Assembly: GCA_009774765.1 (NCBI GenBank)
Contig: VSOK01000004.1
Location: forward strand, 1 to 64,000
Source of the DNA: Bacteroidales bacterium
GTDB lineage: Bacteria; Bacteroidota; Bacteroidia; Bacteroidales; UBA932
Length of the DNA: 64,000 nucleotides
Direction of reading: 5' to 3'
In this document: positions 25,369 to 34,771 of the stretch, piece by piece
Numbering within the stretch: the stretch's first letter is position 1
Layout of the letters: each line of letters starts with the position of its first letter
Translations under genes and position numbers: made by a program
Notes under the pieces: model-generated
Seen by the model: only the letters and a program-made list of their open reading frames with translations
Databases searched by the model: none
What the model was told of the DNA's origin: nothing

Positions 25369-26589
25369 ATGATAATTCTTGTATTGAATTGTGGCAGTTC
25401 GTCTCTCAAGTATCAGTTGTTGGATATGAAAGGAGATGATGTCTATGATCTCCTTGCCAAAGGTCTTGTTGAGAGAATAGGTATGGAAATGGGATGCCTT
25501 AAACATCAGGCTACCGGAAAGGAAAAATTTGTCAGGGAAATGCCGATCCAGGACCATACGGTCGGAATAAAGGCTGTACTTGACGCTCTCCTTGACAAAG
25601 AGGTAGGAGTTCTGTCCACTTTGGAGGATATAGAGGCTGTCGGTCACAGATGCGTACACGGAGGAGAGGAGTTCTTCTGCAGCAAGCTTATCGATGATCA
25701 GGTCATCGCACAGATAAAGAAGTGCAGCGACATCGCGCCTCTTCACAATCCTGCCAACCTTCTTGGCATCAATGCCGTGTCGGAAGCTCTTCCTTCAGTA
25801 CCGCAGGTTGCCGTATTTGACACAGCTTTCCATCAGACTATGCCTTCATACGCATATATGTATGCACTTCCGTATGAATATTATGACAAATACCGTATCC
25901 GCAGATATGGTTTCCACGGTACAAGCCATAAATACGTGTCGGCGAAAGGTGCGAAATTCACAGGACTTGACATCAACAATTCAAAGATCATAACCTGTCA
26001 TCTCGGCAACGGAAGTTCCGTGACAGCCGTGGCTAACGGAAAGTCTATTGACACTTCAATGGGATTCACTCCGCTTGAGGGTGTCATTATGGGTACAAGA
26101 TGCGGATGCGTTGACCCTGACGTGGTGACTTATCTTCAGGAGAAGGAGGGACTTTCTGCTGCTGAAATGAGCAGAGTCCTCAACAAGAAGAGCGGTTTTC
26201 TCGGTCTTTCCTGCGTGTCTTCAGATGCCCGTGACCTCAATGATGCGGCAAATGCAGGGGATGCGAAGGCAAAGCTCACTCTCAAGAAACTCGTCTATGA
26301 TGTCACCAAATATATCGGTGCATACGCTGCTGTGATGAACGGTGTCGACCTCATTGTATTCACGGGTGGAATCGGAGAAAACAACAGCCGTATGAGACGC
26401 AGAGTCTGTGAAAACCTTACTTATCTGGGAGTGAAATTCGATTATGAGGCAAATGTGGCTACAGGAAAGGATGCTCTTGTCTCTCTGCCTGATTCAAAGG
26501 TAAAAGTGGCTGTAATCACTACAAATGAGGAGCTTGTGATTGCACAGGATACTATGCATATAGTTCTTAACGAAGAAGAAAACAAATAA
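25369..26589 (+). CDS. ackA: acetate kinase
   Basis: Interconverts acetyl phosphate plus ADP with acetate plus ATP. The 406-residue protein is full length, with LNCGSSSLKY at the N terminus, AVGHRCVHGGE, FDTAFHQTMP, RYGFHGTSHKYV, CHLGNGSSV, FTPLEGVIMGTRCG and FTGGIGENN, all hallmarks of the family. It is the first gene of a three-gene operon with ptb and buk. The usual partner pta is absent here, so acetyl phosphate must come from a distant Pta or from side activity of the downstream phosphotransacylase. Confidence 0.96.
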   Translation: MIILVLNCGSSSLKYQLLDMKGDDVYDLLAKGLVERIGMEMGCLKHQATGKEKFVREMPIQDHTVGIKAVLDALLDKEVGVLSTLEDIEAVGHRCVHGGEEFFCSKLIDDQVIAQIKKCSDIAPLHNPANLLGINAVSEALPSVPQVAVFDTAFHQTMPSYAYMYALPYEYYDKYRIRRYGFHGTSHKYVSAKGAKFTGLDINNSKIITCHLGNGSSVTAVANGKSIDTSMGFTPLEGVIMGTRCGCVDPDVVTYLQEKEGLSAAEMSRVLNKKSGFLGLSCVSSDARDLNDAANAGDAKAKLTLKKLVYDVTKYIGAYAAVMNGVDLIVFTGGIGENNSRMRRRVCENLTYLGVKFDYEANVATGKDALVSLPDSKVKVAVITTNEELVIAQDTMHIVLNEEENK

Positions 26590-26601
26590 AACGATAACAG
26601 G

Positions 26602-27510
26602 ATGTTTACAAAATTTGAAGATATTTTTGCCGAACTTGCAAACAGGGGAGCAAGGAAAAGAATGGTTGCCGCATGGGGCGTTGACGGTCATACGATAGGA
26701 GCGGCGAGCATAGCGATCGATCTCGGCATTGTAGACGTGACTCTTGTAGGTGACGAGAATCTCATCAAGGAGCAGTGCGAAGAGGAGGGGATTGACCCTG
26801 CAAAATTCGCCATCATACATAATCCTTCTGAACTTAATGCTGTGGCGCAGGCTGTGGCTCTGGTCAGGGAAGGACATGGGGATATCCTTATGAAAGGACT
26901 CTGCAGCACTGATAAATTTATGAGGGCCATCCTCAACAAGGAGACAGGTCTTCTTCCTCCCAAGGCTGTGCTCAGCCATGTCGCAGTGCTTGAGAACCCC
27001 AACTATCACAAGCTGCTGCTTGTAGGTGATATGGCAGTGATTCCTGCACCGGACTTGAAGCAGAAAAAAGCTATTTTGGGCTATCTTGTGAATACTGCAC
27101 ACTCTTTGGGCAATCAGATGCCTAAGGTTGCGATTATCGCTGCTACTGAGCAGATGCTTGAGGGGATGCCTGCATGCGTGGAGGCTGCGGTTCTTGCAAA
27201 GAAAGTCGACCGTGGAGAAATCAGGGGATGTATCGCTGACGGACCTCTTGCACTGGATGTGGCAATTGACCGCGAATCGGTGGAGATCAAGAAGCTTGTC
27301 AGTCCTGTAGCAGGAGATGCAGACTGTCTGCTGTTCCCTAATATAGAATCGGCGAACGTGTTCTACAAGACCAATTCAAAGCTTGCATCTGATGTAAAAC
27401 AGGCCGGAATGGTAGTGGGAGCCAAAGTTCCTTGCGTGCTTTCAAGCCGTGCCGACAGCATCGATACGAAACTGAATTCAATAGCGATTGCAGCTATTTC
27501 AGCAAAATAA
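26602..27510 (+). CDS. ptb: phosphate butyryltransferase
   Basis: A 302-residue phosphotransacylase that swaps CoA for phosphate on butyryl-CoA or similar acyl-CoA. It has the family fold and motifs: HTIGAASIAIDLGI, GDILMKGLCSTDKFMRAI, SHVAVLENPNYHKLLLVGDMAVI and KVAIIAATEQM. The length and the neighbouring butyrate kinase argue for Ptb rather than Pta. It starts 12 bases after ackA, and buk follows six bases after it. The acyl chain used in vivo (butyrate, isobutyrate, propionate or branched acids) cannot be set from sequence. Confidence 0.9.
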   Translation: MFTKFEDIFAELANRGARKRMVAAWGVDGHTIGAASIAIDLGIVDVTLVGDENLIKEQCEEEGIDPAKFAIIHNPSELNAVAQAVALVREGHGDILMKGLCSTDKFMRAILNKETGLLPPKAVLSHVAVLENPNYHKLLLVGDMAVIPAPDLKQKKAILGYLVNTAHSLGNQMPKVAIIAATEQMLEGMPACVEAAVLAKKVDRGEIRGCIADGPLALDVAIDRESVEIKKLVSPVAGDADCLLFPNIESANVFYKTNSKLASDVKQAGMVVGAKVPCVLSSRADSIDTKLNSIAIAAISAK

Positions 27511-27516
27511 ATTTCT

Positions 27517-28638
27517 ATGAGCGGAACAGTACTGGTAATAAATACAGGCTCGACCACTACAAAAATAGGATTCTTTGATGCAGGCCAAAAGCTGTTTGAG
27601 CAGAATCTTGCCCACAGTGCCGAAGTGCTTGCGAAATATAATTCCGTGATGGATCAGGACATTATGCGTCGTGATGTCATCACGGAATTTCTCTCTGAAA
27701 AAGGAATCCCTGTTGAATCCATTGATGTCGTGATGGCACGTGGAGGTCTGATAACACCTATAAAGACAGGAGTATATGAGGTCGAGGCAGAAATGCGCGC
27801 TGCGCTGATCAGCGGAAAGGACGGAATGCACGCCTGTAACCTGAGTGCGCTGATAGCTGATGATATCGCCGTTGAGGTCAATGAAATACGCCGCTCAAAA
27901 GGTATCGTGGGGCAATGCCGCGCATTTATCGCGGATCCTCCGATGGCGGATGAGATGCTTCCGGAACTGAAGATAGGAGGACGTCCCGAGTTCCCGAGGA
28001 GGACTCTTTTCCATGCTCTGAATTCACGGGCTATGGTAAGGCGTTATGCCAGGGAACGCGGTGTGACCAATAGGGATGTAGTGGCTATCGTGGCCCATAT
28101 CGGAGGAGGAACATCTGTGTCACTTCACTCCAAAGGGCTTGTAATCGATACCAATGACGCTCTCGGAGGAGACGGACCGATAAGTCCGGAAAGGGCCGGT
28201 ACGGTGCCTGCGTTCCCTCTTGTGGATATGTGCTTCAGCGGAGAGTATTCAAAGGATGAGATCAAAAAGATGCTTGTCGGAAAAGGAGGGGCAATGTCTT
28301 TCTTCGGTACTAACAATTTCAAGGAGATCACAGACAGGGCGGCAGCCGGGGACAGATCCGCAGAACTGTTCGTAAAGGCCTATTGCGCGAGTGTCGCAAA
28401 ATATATCGGAGGGCTTGCCACTGTGGTATGCGGCAAGGTTGATGCTATAATTGTAACAGGAGGTATCGCCTACAATAAGGACATTATTGCCGATATTACG
28501 GACAGGGTCGGTTTTATCGCGCCTGTCGTCAACTATCCAGGAGAAAGCGAGATAGATTCACTTGCTGAGAACGGATACGGGATTCTGTCCGGTGAGTTCA
28601 AAGTCAGACATTATTCACGAAGCGGGCTGATTGAATAG
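27517..28638 (+). CDS. buk: butyrate kinase
   Basis: Makes ATP and a short-chain acid from the acyl phosphate produced by Ptb. The 373-residue protein has VINTGSTTTKIGFFD, VMARGGLITPIKTGVYEV, VAHIGGGTSVSLHSKG, NDALGGDGPISPERAGT and VTGGIAYNK, typical of the ASKHA-fold acetate/butyrate kinases and closest to Buk. It is the last gene of the operon. Its final 24 bases overlap the 3' end of the convergent serine hydrolase gene. Confidence 0.92.
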   Translation: MSGTVLVINTGSTTTKIGFFDAGQKLFEQNLAHSAEVLAKYNSVMDQDIMRRDVITEFLSEKGIPVESIDVVMARGGLITPIKTGVYEVEAEMRAALISGKDGMHACNLSALIADDIAVEVNEIRRSKGIVGQCRAFIADPPMADEMLPELKIGGRPEFPRRTLFHALNSRAMVRRYARERGVTNRDVVAIVAHIGGGTSVSLHSKGLVIDTNDALGGDGPISPERAGTVPAFPLVDMCFSGEYSKDEIKKMLVGKGGAMSFFGTNNFKEITDRAAAGDRSAELFVKAYCASVAKYIGGLATVVCGKVDAIIVTGGIAYNKDIIADITDRVGFIAPVVNYPGESEIDSLAENGYGILSGEFKVRHYSRSGLIE

Positions 28639-29913
28639 GTTTCTATGAGGCAGAGAGGCACTGTATGCTTCTCTGCATTCATTGAACAGCTTTGCAGTAT
28701 GTCTTGAAAAATACGGTCCTCTGTATGTGCCGGTGTTCGTGATCATTATCCAGCATTCCCCGTCGGGATAGCATTTCACCAACGCGCTTGTCCCTGCCAG
28801 CGTGCCTGTCCTGGTCCATTCCCCGTCAGGCTTGGTGTCATTCCATCCAAGAGAAAACGTATCCGGGTCAAAATATTCTGTCATTGCTTGGATGCTTTCC
28901 CTACTGAGTATATCCGGAATTTCCGGACGTCCGTCTATGCTTGCCACGAAACGGCACAGTTCAGCTGGAGAACCGCACCACGCTCCTGCTCCATAGAGAC
29001 CTCTTATATTGCTCCCTCCGTAGCATCTTTCCACTATCCGTCCGCTCATATCGAAAGCCTCGCAGGGTTCGGCTCCGTTCTGCATATAATAGCGTACTTC
29101 GTTGGGATATCTTTCGTCGTAATGATTGTATGCTATGTGCATGTCATAGCATCCTGCCGGATTGAGTATGTTTTCTTTTATGAATGTCTCGTAGTCGCTT
29201 CCGGTGATCTTCTCGATGACCATAGAAAGTAGCAGATACCCGAAATTTGAATAGCTCTGGCTTGTTCCCGGCGCGAAACCGAGTCTGCGGCTGAGAACGC
29301 ATTTGACGAGAGTCTCGTTGTCAGGAGCCTCTTCAAGCCGGAATTGTCTCATTATATCCAGTGTGGAGAACATAGGGTCTCCAAGTCCGCAGGTAAATCC
29401 TCCCTTATGTCTCAGAAGCTGTTCTACGGTTATGTTGAAGATTCTCTTGTCTTTTATGGATTCCGTGAACATACTCTCGTCGAGTATGCCGCAGCTGCCG
29501 AATATCGTGTCCTGAAGTGAAAGAAGTCCTCTTTCCTGGAGAAGCATTATGCCGCTTGCAGTTATGAGCTTTGATACGGAAGCCATCCTGAGTATGTTAC
29601 GTGGAGACATTTCTTCCCCGGCCTCTTCATCGGCGAATCCGTATCCTTTTGCATATACAAGGGAATCGTTGCGCATAATTGCAAGAGAGGCTCCCTTTAT
29701 CTCCCATTTTTTGAGATATTGCGACACCATACTGTCCATTCCGTCAAGGTCAGGAATGTCTGACAATATGTTTGTGAGAGTATCATTCAGCCTGAGTACG
29801 GCAGGGACCGGTGCAGGACCGGATGATTCTTCGTGCTTGCTTCCTGATGTCGCCATAATCACAGTAGCGGCACATACGGACATAACCAGACATGACAATA
29901 TCCATTTTTTCAT
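28615..29913 (-). CDS. exported serine hydrolase, beta-lactamase/PBP family
   Basis: A 432-residue protein with an N-terminal signal (MKKWILSCLVMSVCAATVIM). The beta-lactamase-family catalytic set is visible: SVSK at 112-115 and YSN at 221-223, with LLRHKGGF between them. Proteins of this class are mostly D-Ala-D-Ala peptidases or esterases in the periplasm; drug resistance is not implied. It is the last gene of a minus-strand operon, 13 bases after the cytidylate-kinase-like gene, and it overlaps buk tail to tail. Confidence 0.85.
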   Translation of the reverse strand: MKKWILSCLVMSVCAATVIMATSGSKHEESSGPAPVPAVLRLNDTLTNILSDIPDLDGMDSMVSQYLKKWEIKGASLAIMRNDSLVYAKGYGFADEEAGEEMSPRNILRMASVSKLITASGIMLLQERGLLSLQDTIFGSCGILDESMFTESIKDKRIFNITVEQLLRHKGGFTCGLGDPMFSTLDIMRQFRLEEAPDNETLVKCVLSRRLGFAPGTSQSYSNFGYLLLSMVIEKITGSDYETFIKENILNPAGCYDMHIAYNHYDERYPNEVRYYMQNGAEPCEAFDMSGRIVERCYGGSNIRGLYGAGAWCGSPAELCRFVASIDGRPEIPDILSRESIQAMTEYFDPDTFSLGWNDTKPDGEWTRTGTLAGTSALVKCYPDGECWIMITNTGTYRGPYFSRHTAKLFNECREAYSASLPHRNLFNQPAS

Positions 29914-29926
29914 ACCAATACTGCGT

Positions 29927-30538
29927 CTATCCTATATATCCGGCTTTGCGGGCGAAGTCTATTATATATTTTGCCGTGCCTTCGATTCCGAGGATTGATG
30001 AATCTATGCACAGGTCATAATTGGACGCGACTCCCCAGTTGCCGAGCGTGAAATAATTATAATATGTTTCTCTTTTCCTGTCGTTCCTGATGATGATGTC
30101 CTCAGCCTTTTCAAGTGATATTTCCATCCTTTCGGATACACGCTTCTTTCTCTCCTCCAGCGGTGATGTTATGAATATGTCAAGCGTACAGCCTCTGTCC
30201 CTCAGGATATAATCGGCGCATCTTCCGACGATTACAGCGGATTCTCCGGCAGCGATGTCCTCAATGACACGGCTCTGGATCTTGAACAGGGCTCCGTCGT
30301 CAAGACAGTTCTCCTGTCCGGTGAGATTAGGCGTGAACAATGATGAAAACGAGAATATGCTTCTTTTCTCATCATTCTTGAGGAAAATTTCGGAACTGAA
30401 GCCGCTGACCTGCGCTGCCTTTGAAATCAGCTCATTGTCATAGACATTTATTCCGAGCAGTCTGCCGAGTTCCATAGCTACAAGCTTTCCTCCGCTTCCG
30501 AACTGCCGCCCTACGTTTATGATAAGTCTGTCGTTCAT
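29927..30538 (-). CDS. cytidylate kinase-like family protein
   Basis: A 203-residue P-loop kinase. The Walker A region is unusual, INVGRQFGSGGKLVA (8-22), as in the cytidylate-kinase-like family widespread in Bacteroidetes and Firmicutes and distinct from housekeeping Cmk. Further features are VGRCADYIL and a lid-like RNDRKRETYYNYFT. The substrate is unproven. It lies between the MATE gene (three bases upstream) and the serine hydrolase in one operon. Confidence 0.82.
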   Translation of the reverse strand: MNDRLIINVGRQFGSGGKLVAMELGRLLGINVYDNELISKAAQVSGFSSEIFLKNDEKRSIFSFSSLFTPNLTGQENCLDDGALFKIQSRVIEDIAAGESAVIVGRCADYILRDRGCTLDIFITSPLEERKKRVSERMEISLEKAEDIIIRNDRKRETYYNYFTLGNWGVASNYDLCIDSSILGIEGTAKYIIDFARKAGYIG

Positions 30539-30541
30539 CTG

Positions 30542-31939
30542 TTATCCTCCTATAATTTGTCTTCCCAACAATGCCGGGTCATCGCCGTCTTTCATCTGGC
30601 TGAATTTTTTCAATAGCCTTGCAAGCATTATGGCCGTAAGTATGAAAGAAAGGAAGTCGGCTATAGGGAAACTCATCCATATTCCTTTGGAATCAAAAAT
30701 CAGCGGCATCACATAAAGAAGAGGTATCAGGAAGAGGATCTGCCTTGTCAGTGAAAGGAAGATCGACTTGTGTACCATTCCCAGACATTGGAAAAGATTT
30801 GTGGATATCATCTGGAACCCTACGATAGGGAAGGCCAGGTTCATTACAGTCAGACCTTTGGCGGACATGCTTACCAGCTCCGGATCGTGCGTGAATATTG
30901 ATACCGCATACTGCGGGACAAGGACAGCCACAAGGAAGCACATTGTGGTGACGACAGTCGCCATCTTTGCCGTTATGACATATACCTTCTGTACACGGCT
31001 GTAAAGTCGTGCACCGTAATTGTATCCTGCTATAGGCTGCATACCCTGGTTGAGACCCATACATATCATTACGAACATGAATACCAGACGGTTATTGATG
31101 CCGTATGCTCCGATGCCGAGGTCACCGCTGTATTTCCTGAGCTGCTGGTTGATGAAAAGAGTGACCAGGCATGCTGCGGAATTCATAAGGAACGGTCCGA
31201 AACCGATCGCAAGTGATTCCTTTGCTATCCGTATGTCAAGTCTTATTATACCTTTTTCAAAATGCAGCACCTTGCTCCTGTCGCTGAAGTGGACCATGAC
31301 AAAAATGGTTGCAATGGCCTGGGATATCACGGTAGCCCACGCCGCGCCTTTGATGCCCATATCAAACCAGAATATCATTACCGGATCGAGCAGAGTGTTG
31401 AAAATCACCGTAAACAGCGTCAGGGCCATAGCCTTTTTGGGGTTGCCGGACGAGCGCATCGCATTGTTGAGGCCAAAATAAAGATGCGTGATGATATTTC
31501 CGTAGAGTATGATCTGCATATACTCCCTTGCATATCCTATGGTGTTCTCGCTGGCCCCGAAGAAATACAGTATCGGATCCAGAAATATTATGGCGACCGC
31601 CATAAAAAGAAAACCTATTATGATATTCAGGGAAACTATATTCCCGAGGACCTTGTTGGACGCCTCATAGTTCCTCTGTCCAAGGAGAATTGAAAGAAGA
31701 GTCGCAGCTCCGATCCCGACAAGGGTGCCGAACGCGCTTGAAAGGTTCATCAGTGGAAATGTCACGGCAAGGCCCGAAATCGCCAATGCTCCGACTCCCT
31801 GTCCGATGAAGATGCTGTCCACCATATTATAGAGCGATGATGCGGTCATCGCAATGATCGCCGGGACTGCATATTTTTTCAGAAGTCTGCTTATCTTTTC
31901 TGTACCGAGTTCTACTGGGACGACATTGTTATCCGCCAT
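30542..31939 (-). CDS. MATE family efflux transporter
   Basis: A 465-residue inner-membrane protein with about twelve hydrophobic segments in two related halves, as in multidrug and toxic compound extrusion pumps that use sodium or proton gradients. The N-terminal MVDSIFIGQGVGALAISGLAVTFP (as MVDSIFIGQGVG and ALAISGLAVTFP) and the mid-protein NQGMQPIAGYNYGA are typical. The start codon overlaps the stop of the upstream FKBP gene by one base, so translation is coupled. The substrate is unknown. Confidence 0.9.
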   Translation of the reverse strand: MADNNVVPVELGTEKISRLLKKYAVPAIIAMTASSLYNMVDSIFIGQGVGALAISGLAVTFPLMNLSSAFGTLVGIGAATLLSILLGQRNYEASNKVLGNIVSLNIIIGFLFMAVAIIFLDPILYFFGASENTIGYAREYMQIILYGNIITHLYFGLNNAMRSSGNPKKAMALTLFTVIFNTLLDPVMIFWFDMGIKGAAWATVISQAIATIFVMVHFSDRSKVLHFEKGIIRLDIRIAKESLAIGFGPFLMNSAACLVTLFINQQLRKYSGDLGIGAYGINNRLVFMFVMICMGLNQGMQPIAGYNYGARLYSRVQKVYVITAKMATVVTTMCFLVAVLVPQYAVSIFTHDPELVSMSAKGLTVMNLAFPIVGFQMISTNLFQCLGMVHKSIFLSLTRQILFLIPLLYVMPLIFDSKGIWMSFPIADFLSFILTAIMLARLLKKFSQMKDGDDPALLGRQIIGG

Positions 31940-32946
31940 TAATCCTCCTTTTCTACAATTTCAATATCAAATGCCAGCGGTGCGTATCCTGGAATAATGT
32001 TTCCTTGTCCGCTTGCAGAGTATCCGAATCCTGAATGGAATACTCCCGTGCCGCTTTCAAAGGCTTTCATCTGCCATAATGTCAATGAGAATCCTCCGAT
32101 TACGCCGTTGCCTCCGAGCTGGAGAGCCGTAGAGTCGGCTGCCCATTTTACGGATTTCGGGCCATAGCTTTTGCCTGAATTGTAGATGTTGTATTTTTTT
32201 GCAGTGTCTTCTATTGTAGTGTCGAATACCTGTCCGTTCAGAAGCCTTCCGGTGTAATTGATATATATTGTCGTGTCATCAGGGAACTTCTTGTCGGACG
32301 TAGGGGCTTTGCGCTGCTTGTAATAGAACCCGTAGTAGGTCGAATCCGTCTTTTCTCCAAACCTCTCCTGCAGATATTTTTCAATCTTTTCGATCTGTTT
32401 GTTGTATATGTGGTCGGTGGAGTCGACGACCTCTATAGTGTAGATGGCATTCGATGCGTTGTCGTCGGGCTTTGTCTTGGACAGATATTCTTCCTCGGAA
32501 CCGTATTCTGCGGTGTTCATAAGCCAGCTCGGTATGATTGCGGTCCTTTTGCCGCCGATCTTCATCCCTTTTAGCATTTCCTTCACTCCTGCATACTGCG
32601 TGCTCTGAATCCATACGGACGGGTCATAGCAGTATGTCTTGTCGTATTTGCCGATCTTTTTCGCGACATCGATGTCGTTGGTACCTGATACGTTGCCTTT
32701 GAGGTCTGTTGTAGTATATGTTACATAGAGATATGTGGCATCTGTGATTGCCGGGCCGCTTCCCGGAATATCATCATAAATGTATATGCCGAGACCGGAC
32801 TTCTCAAGTTCAGGGTGGTGTACTGATATCCAGGCGTCAAAATATCTTTTTGCGGAATCATTGTCGGATGTCTTGATTTCTTTTGCGCATCCTGAGCCGA
32901 TCAGCATCGCTGCAGCAACGGCTATGAAGGAAATTGTTCTTCTCAT
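31939..32946 (-). CDS. FKBP-type peptidyl-prolyl isomerase lipoprotein
   Basis: A 335-residue lipoprotein with lipobox IGSGC (Cys20). The C-terminal third is an FKBP domain: TTIYINYTGRLLNGQVFDTT, then GVIGGFSLTLWQMKAF and a final LAFDIEIVE strand. The middle region (about 60-175), with YVTYTTTDLKG and VKEMLKGMKIGGKRTAIIP, resembles a second, degenerate FKBP fold. It probably helps fold secreted or outer-membrane proteins. It is driven by tandem repeated promoters (32997-33111) and coupled to the MATE gene. Confidence 0.88.
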   Translation of the reverse strand: MRRTISFIAVAAAMLIGSGCAKEIKTSDNDSAKRYFDAWISVHHPELEKSGLGIYIYDDIPGSGPAITDATYLYVTYTTTDLKGNVSGTNDIDVAKKIGKYDKTYCYDPSVWIQSTQYAGVKEMLKGMKIGGKRTAIIPSWLMNTAEYGSEEEYLSKTKPDDNASNAIYTIEVVDSTDHIYNKQIEKIEKYLQERFGEKTDSTYYGFYYKQRKAPTSDKKFPDDTTIYINYTGRLLNGQVFDTTIEDTAKKYNIYNSGKSYGPKSVKWAADSTALQLGGNGVIGGFSLTLWQMKAFESGTGVFHSGFGYSASGQGNIIPGYAPLAFDIEIVEKED

Positions 32947-32996
32947 TCTTTTTCAATTCAAGTCACGTGCCTCCGCGGCACATAAATTACAACCTG

Positions 32997-33028
32997 CAAA
33001 TATAGTAAAAGTCGAGAGCAGAGGCAAA
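32997..33028 (-). promoter_or_regulatory. promoter for the FKBP-MATE operon, proximal copy
   Basis: On the minus strand TTTG (33025-33028), a 20-base spacer and TATATTTG (32997-33004) fit the Bacteroidetes consensus. It lies within a 38-bp sequence repeated exactly 83 bases upstream. Confidence 0.75.
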
Positions 33029-33118
33029 ATTTATTTTGACTCTGCCGAGACCAAAACGTTTATATGGACACGAAGTGGACAAATATAGTAAAAGTCGAGA
33101 GCAGAGGCAAAATTTATT
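32998..33118. repeat. 38-bp direct repeat, two copies, each a complete promoter
   Basis: 32998-33035 and 33081-33118 are identical. The sequence between them (33040-33066) is the inverse of the tcdA upstream repeat at 6901-6927, with two mismatches. Confidence 0.9.
33080..33111 (-). promoter_or_regulatory. promoter for the FKBP-MATE operon, distal copy
   Basis: The same TTTG-N20-TATATTTG arrangement as the proximal copy, offset by 83 bases. Both would fire toward the FKBP gene at 32946. Confidence 0.65.
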
Positions 33119-33130
33119 GTAAACTGGCTT

Positions 33131-33688
33131 TCAGTTTTTGATGCTTTCTACCCATATATGGTAGCAAAGGGCCGAGTTTGCCGGGACCGCACCCAGACGT
33201 TTTCTCCCCAGGCCGTATTTTCCGGAGAATATGATCATACATTCTTCTCCGGCCCTTGTCCCTGCAAGGCCGTTCCTGAGCCCTTCGGTTATGTTCTTGT
33301 CGTTCAGGTCAAGCGTGACTGCATTGTAGTCCGGATCTGTGATGGTCCATCCGTTGCTTTCTGCGGTCTCCTTGTGGTTGGTCGCGAAAAGGGAGGAAGG
33401 GGAGCTTGTGAACACATATCCGGCATAGAAGAATGTGACTGACCCTCCCGCGGACAGGGCTTCTCCTTCTCCGTCGTTGATTATCACCCTGTTGGAGCCT
33501 TTGTGGTGTACCACTTCCGGCTTCCTTTCTTCTATTACGTTGCCGTCCTGGTCTTTTATCTGGAGAGTAAGGTTGTTTATATATGTGTCGATCCTGCTTT
33601 CCTGGTTGGCGAAAGATGTCTCTATATTCTGGGATGTGCAGCCCCAGAGAGCGGCCGCAGCGGCCAATGCCGTCAGTAGTCTATTCAT
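33131..33688 (-). CDS. small FKBP-like lipoprotein
   Basis: A 185-residue lipoprotein with lipobox ALWGC (Cys17). The C-terminal half looks like a single FKBP domain: GGSVTFFYAGYVFTSSPSSLFATN, split as GGSVTFFYAGYVF and SSPSSLFATN, then ITEGLRNGLAGTRAGEECMI and a GKYGLGRKRLGAVPANSAL flap. This organisation recalls the gliding-associated FKBP lipoproteins of Bacteroidetes, but no gld genes are nearby. It overlaps the DHH gene by eight bases and is in the same operon. Confidence 0.75.
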   Translation of the reverse strand: MNRLLTALAAAAALWGCTSQNIETSFANQESRIDTYINNLTLQIKDQDGNVIEERKPEVVHHKGSNRVIINDGEGEALSAGGSVTFFYAGYVFTSSPSSLFATNHKETAESNGWTITDPDYNAVTLDLNDKNITEGLRNGLAGTRAGEECMIIFSGKYGLGRKRLGAVPANSALCYHIWVESIKN

Positions 33689-34733
33689 TTCCTTTCATAA
33701 ATTGATGTGTCACTTTCCTGATGTATTCAGCCGCCTCGCGTGGGGAGCGGACGTCGTCAGGTATCATAAGCCTGCCTCCGGATGCAAGTTCGTGGCCTCC
33801 TCCGTTGAAATATCTTTTTGCGCACAGGTTGGCGGATGTGCCTTTCTTTGAGCGCAATGAAACCCTGAACCTGTCCTTGTCCTGTTTGAGGAAAATGCTC
33901 ATCCGGACATCCGCTATTGACAGCGGCATGTTTACAAATCCTTCGGTTTCGCCTTCCTTTATACCATATTTCATAATGGTTTTTCTGTCAAGTATCATAT
34001 AAGCGACCCCGTCTTCCGTGATTTTCATCTTTTTGAACAGCATTTTCCCCATAAGCCTTATCCTTTCTTCCCTGCAGCTGTTGAAAAGGTTTTCTATTAT
34101 GGCGTCCCTGTCTACTCCCGCCGCGAGAAGGGAGGAGGCCATCAGAAGAGTTCCGGGATATACTGAGTTCGCGAAATTGTTGGTGTCCGTCGTCATACCC
34201 GTCATAAGTGCGGTAGCGGACAATGCAGGAAGTCTGCCTGCGTCTCCTCCTGTCTGCGGCAGAAGCATAAGTATCTGATAGAGAAGCTCTGCCGTGGATG
34301 ATGTTTCTGTCTCAGAAAACACGAGGCTGAATTTGTCCGTGTCGGGATTGAGGTGGTGGTCGATCAGAATCTTTGCGGCTCCGGATTCAAGCAGAGTTTT
34401 CTCCAGCATGTCAGTGCGGCTGAAGTCATTGAAGTCGAGGCATATTATCAGGTCGCTTTCCTTCAGACGCACCTCTGCCGCCTCCGGATTGTTTTCGTGT
34501 ATGAGAATCTTTTTCCTGTTGCCGTCGGTCACAAGGAACGACAGCGCGTCGGGGTAGTTGTGCGGAAGGACGGAGCAGGCATCTTTCCCGAGGCTTTCAA
34601 GGAAGCTCAGCATCGCTATGCTGCTGCCCACGGCATCTCCGTCCGGACGTATGTGTGATATCGTGGTGATTTTTGTGGCGGCTGAAATCAAGCTGTCGAG
34701 AGTGCTTATATCTTTGCGGTCTGTTTCCCTCAT
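33681..34733 (-). CDS. DHH-family phosphoesterase (NrnA-like oligoribonuclease/pAp phosphatase)
   Basis: A 350-residue cytosolic phosphoesterase. The DHH domain has HIRPDGDAVGSSIAM, the metal-binding ICLDFND and LIDHHLNPD, and TGMTTDTNNF. The C-terminal DHHA1 domain ends with FNGGGHELASGG. NrnA-type enzymes degrade short RNA oligomers and 3'-phosphoadenosine 5'-phosphate. I choose ATG 34733 because a TAATTTTG box (34755-34762) lies just upstream and would overlap the longer TTG start. It heads the minus-strand operon. Confidence 0.88.
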   Translation of the reverse strand: MRETDRKDISTLDSLISAATKITTISHIRPDGDAVGSSIAMLSFLESLGKDACSVLPHNYPDALSFLVTDGNRKKILIHENNPEAAEVRLKESDLIICLDFNDFSRTDMLEKTLLESGAAKILIDHHLNPDTDKFSLVFSETETSSTAELLYQILMLLPQTGGDAGRLPALSATALMTGMTTDTNNFANSVYPGTLLMASSLLAAGVDRDAIIENLFNSCREERIRLMGKMLFKKMKITEDGVAYMILDRKTIMKYGIKEGETEGFVNMPLSIADVRMSIFLKQDKDRFRVSLRSKKGTSANLCAKRYFNGGGHELASGGRLMIPDDVRSPREAAEYIRKVTHQFMKGNE

Positions 34734-34771
34734 ATCCTTCTGAAATTTGGACTGCAAAATTACAAATTATA

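Noticed and set aside
28615..29913. Antibiotic-resistance beta-lactamase
   Set aside because: SxxK and YxN occur in many peptidases and esterases of this fold, and nothing here points to drug hydrolysis.
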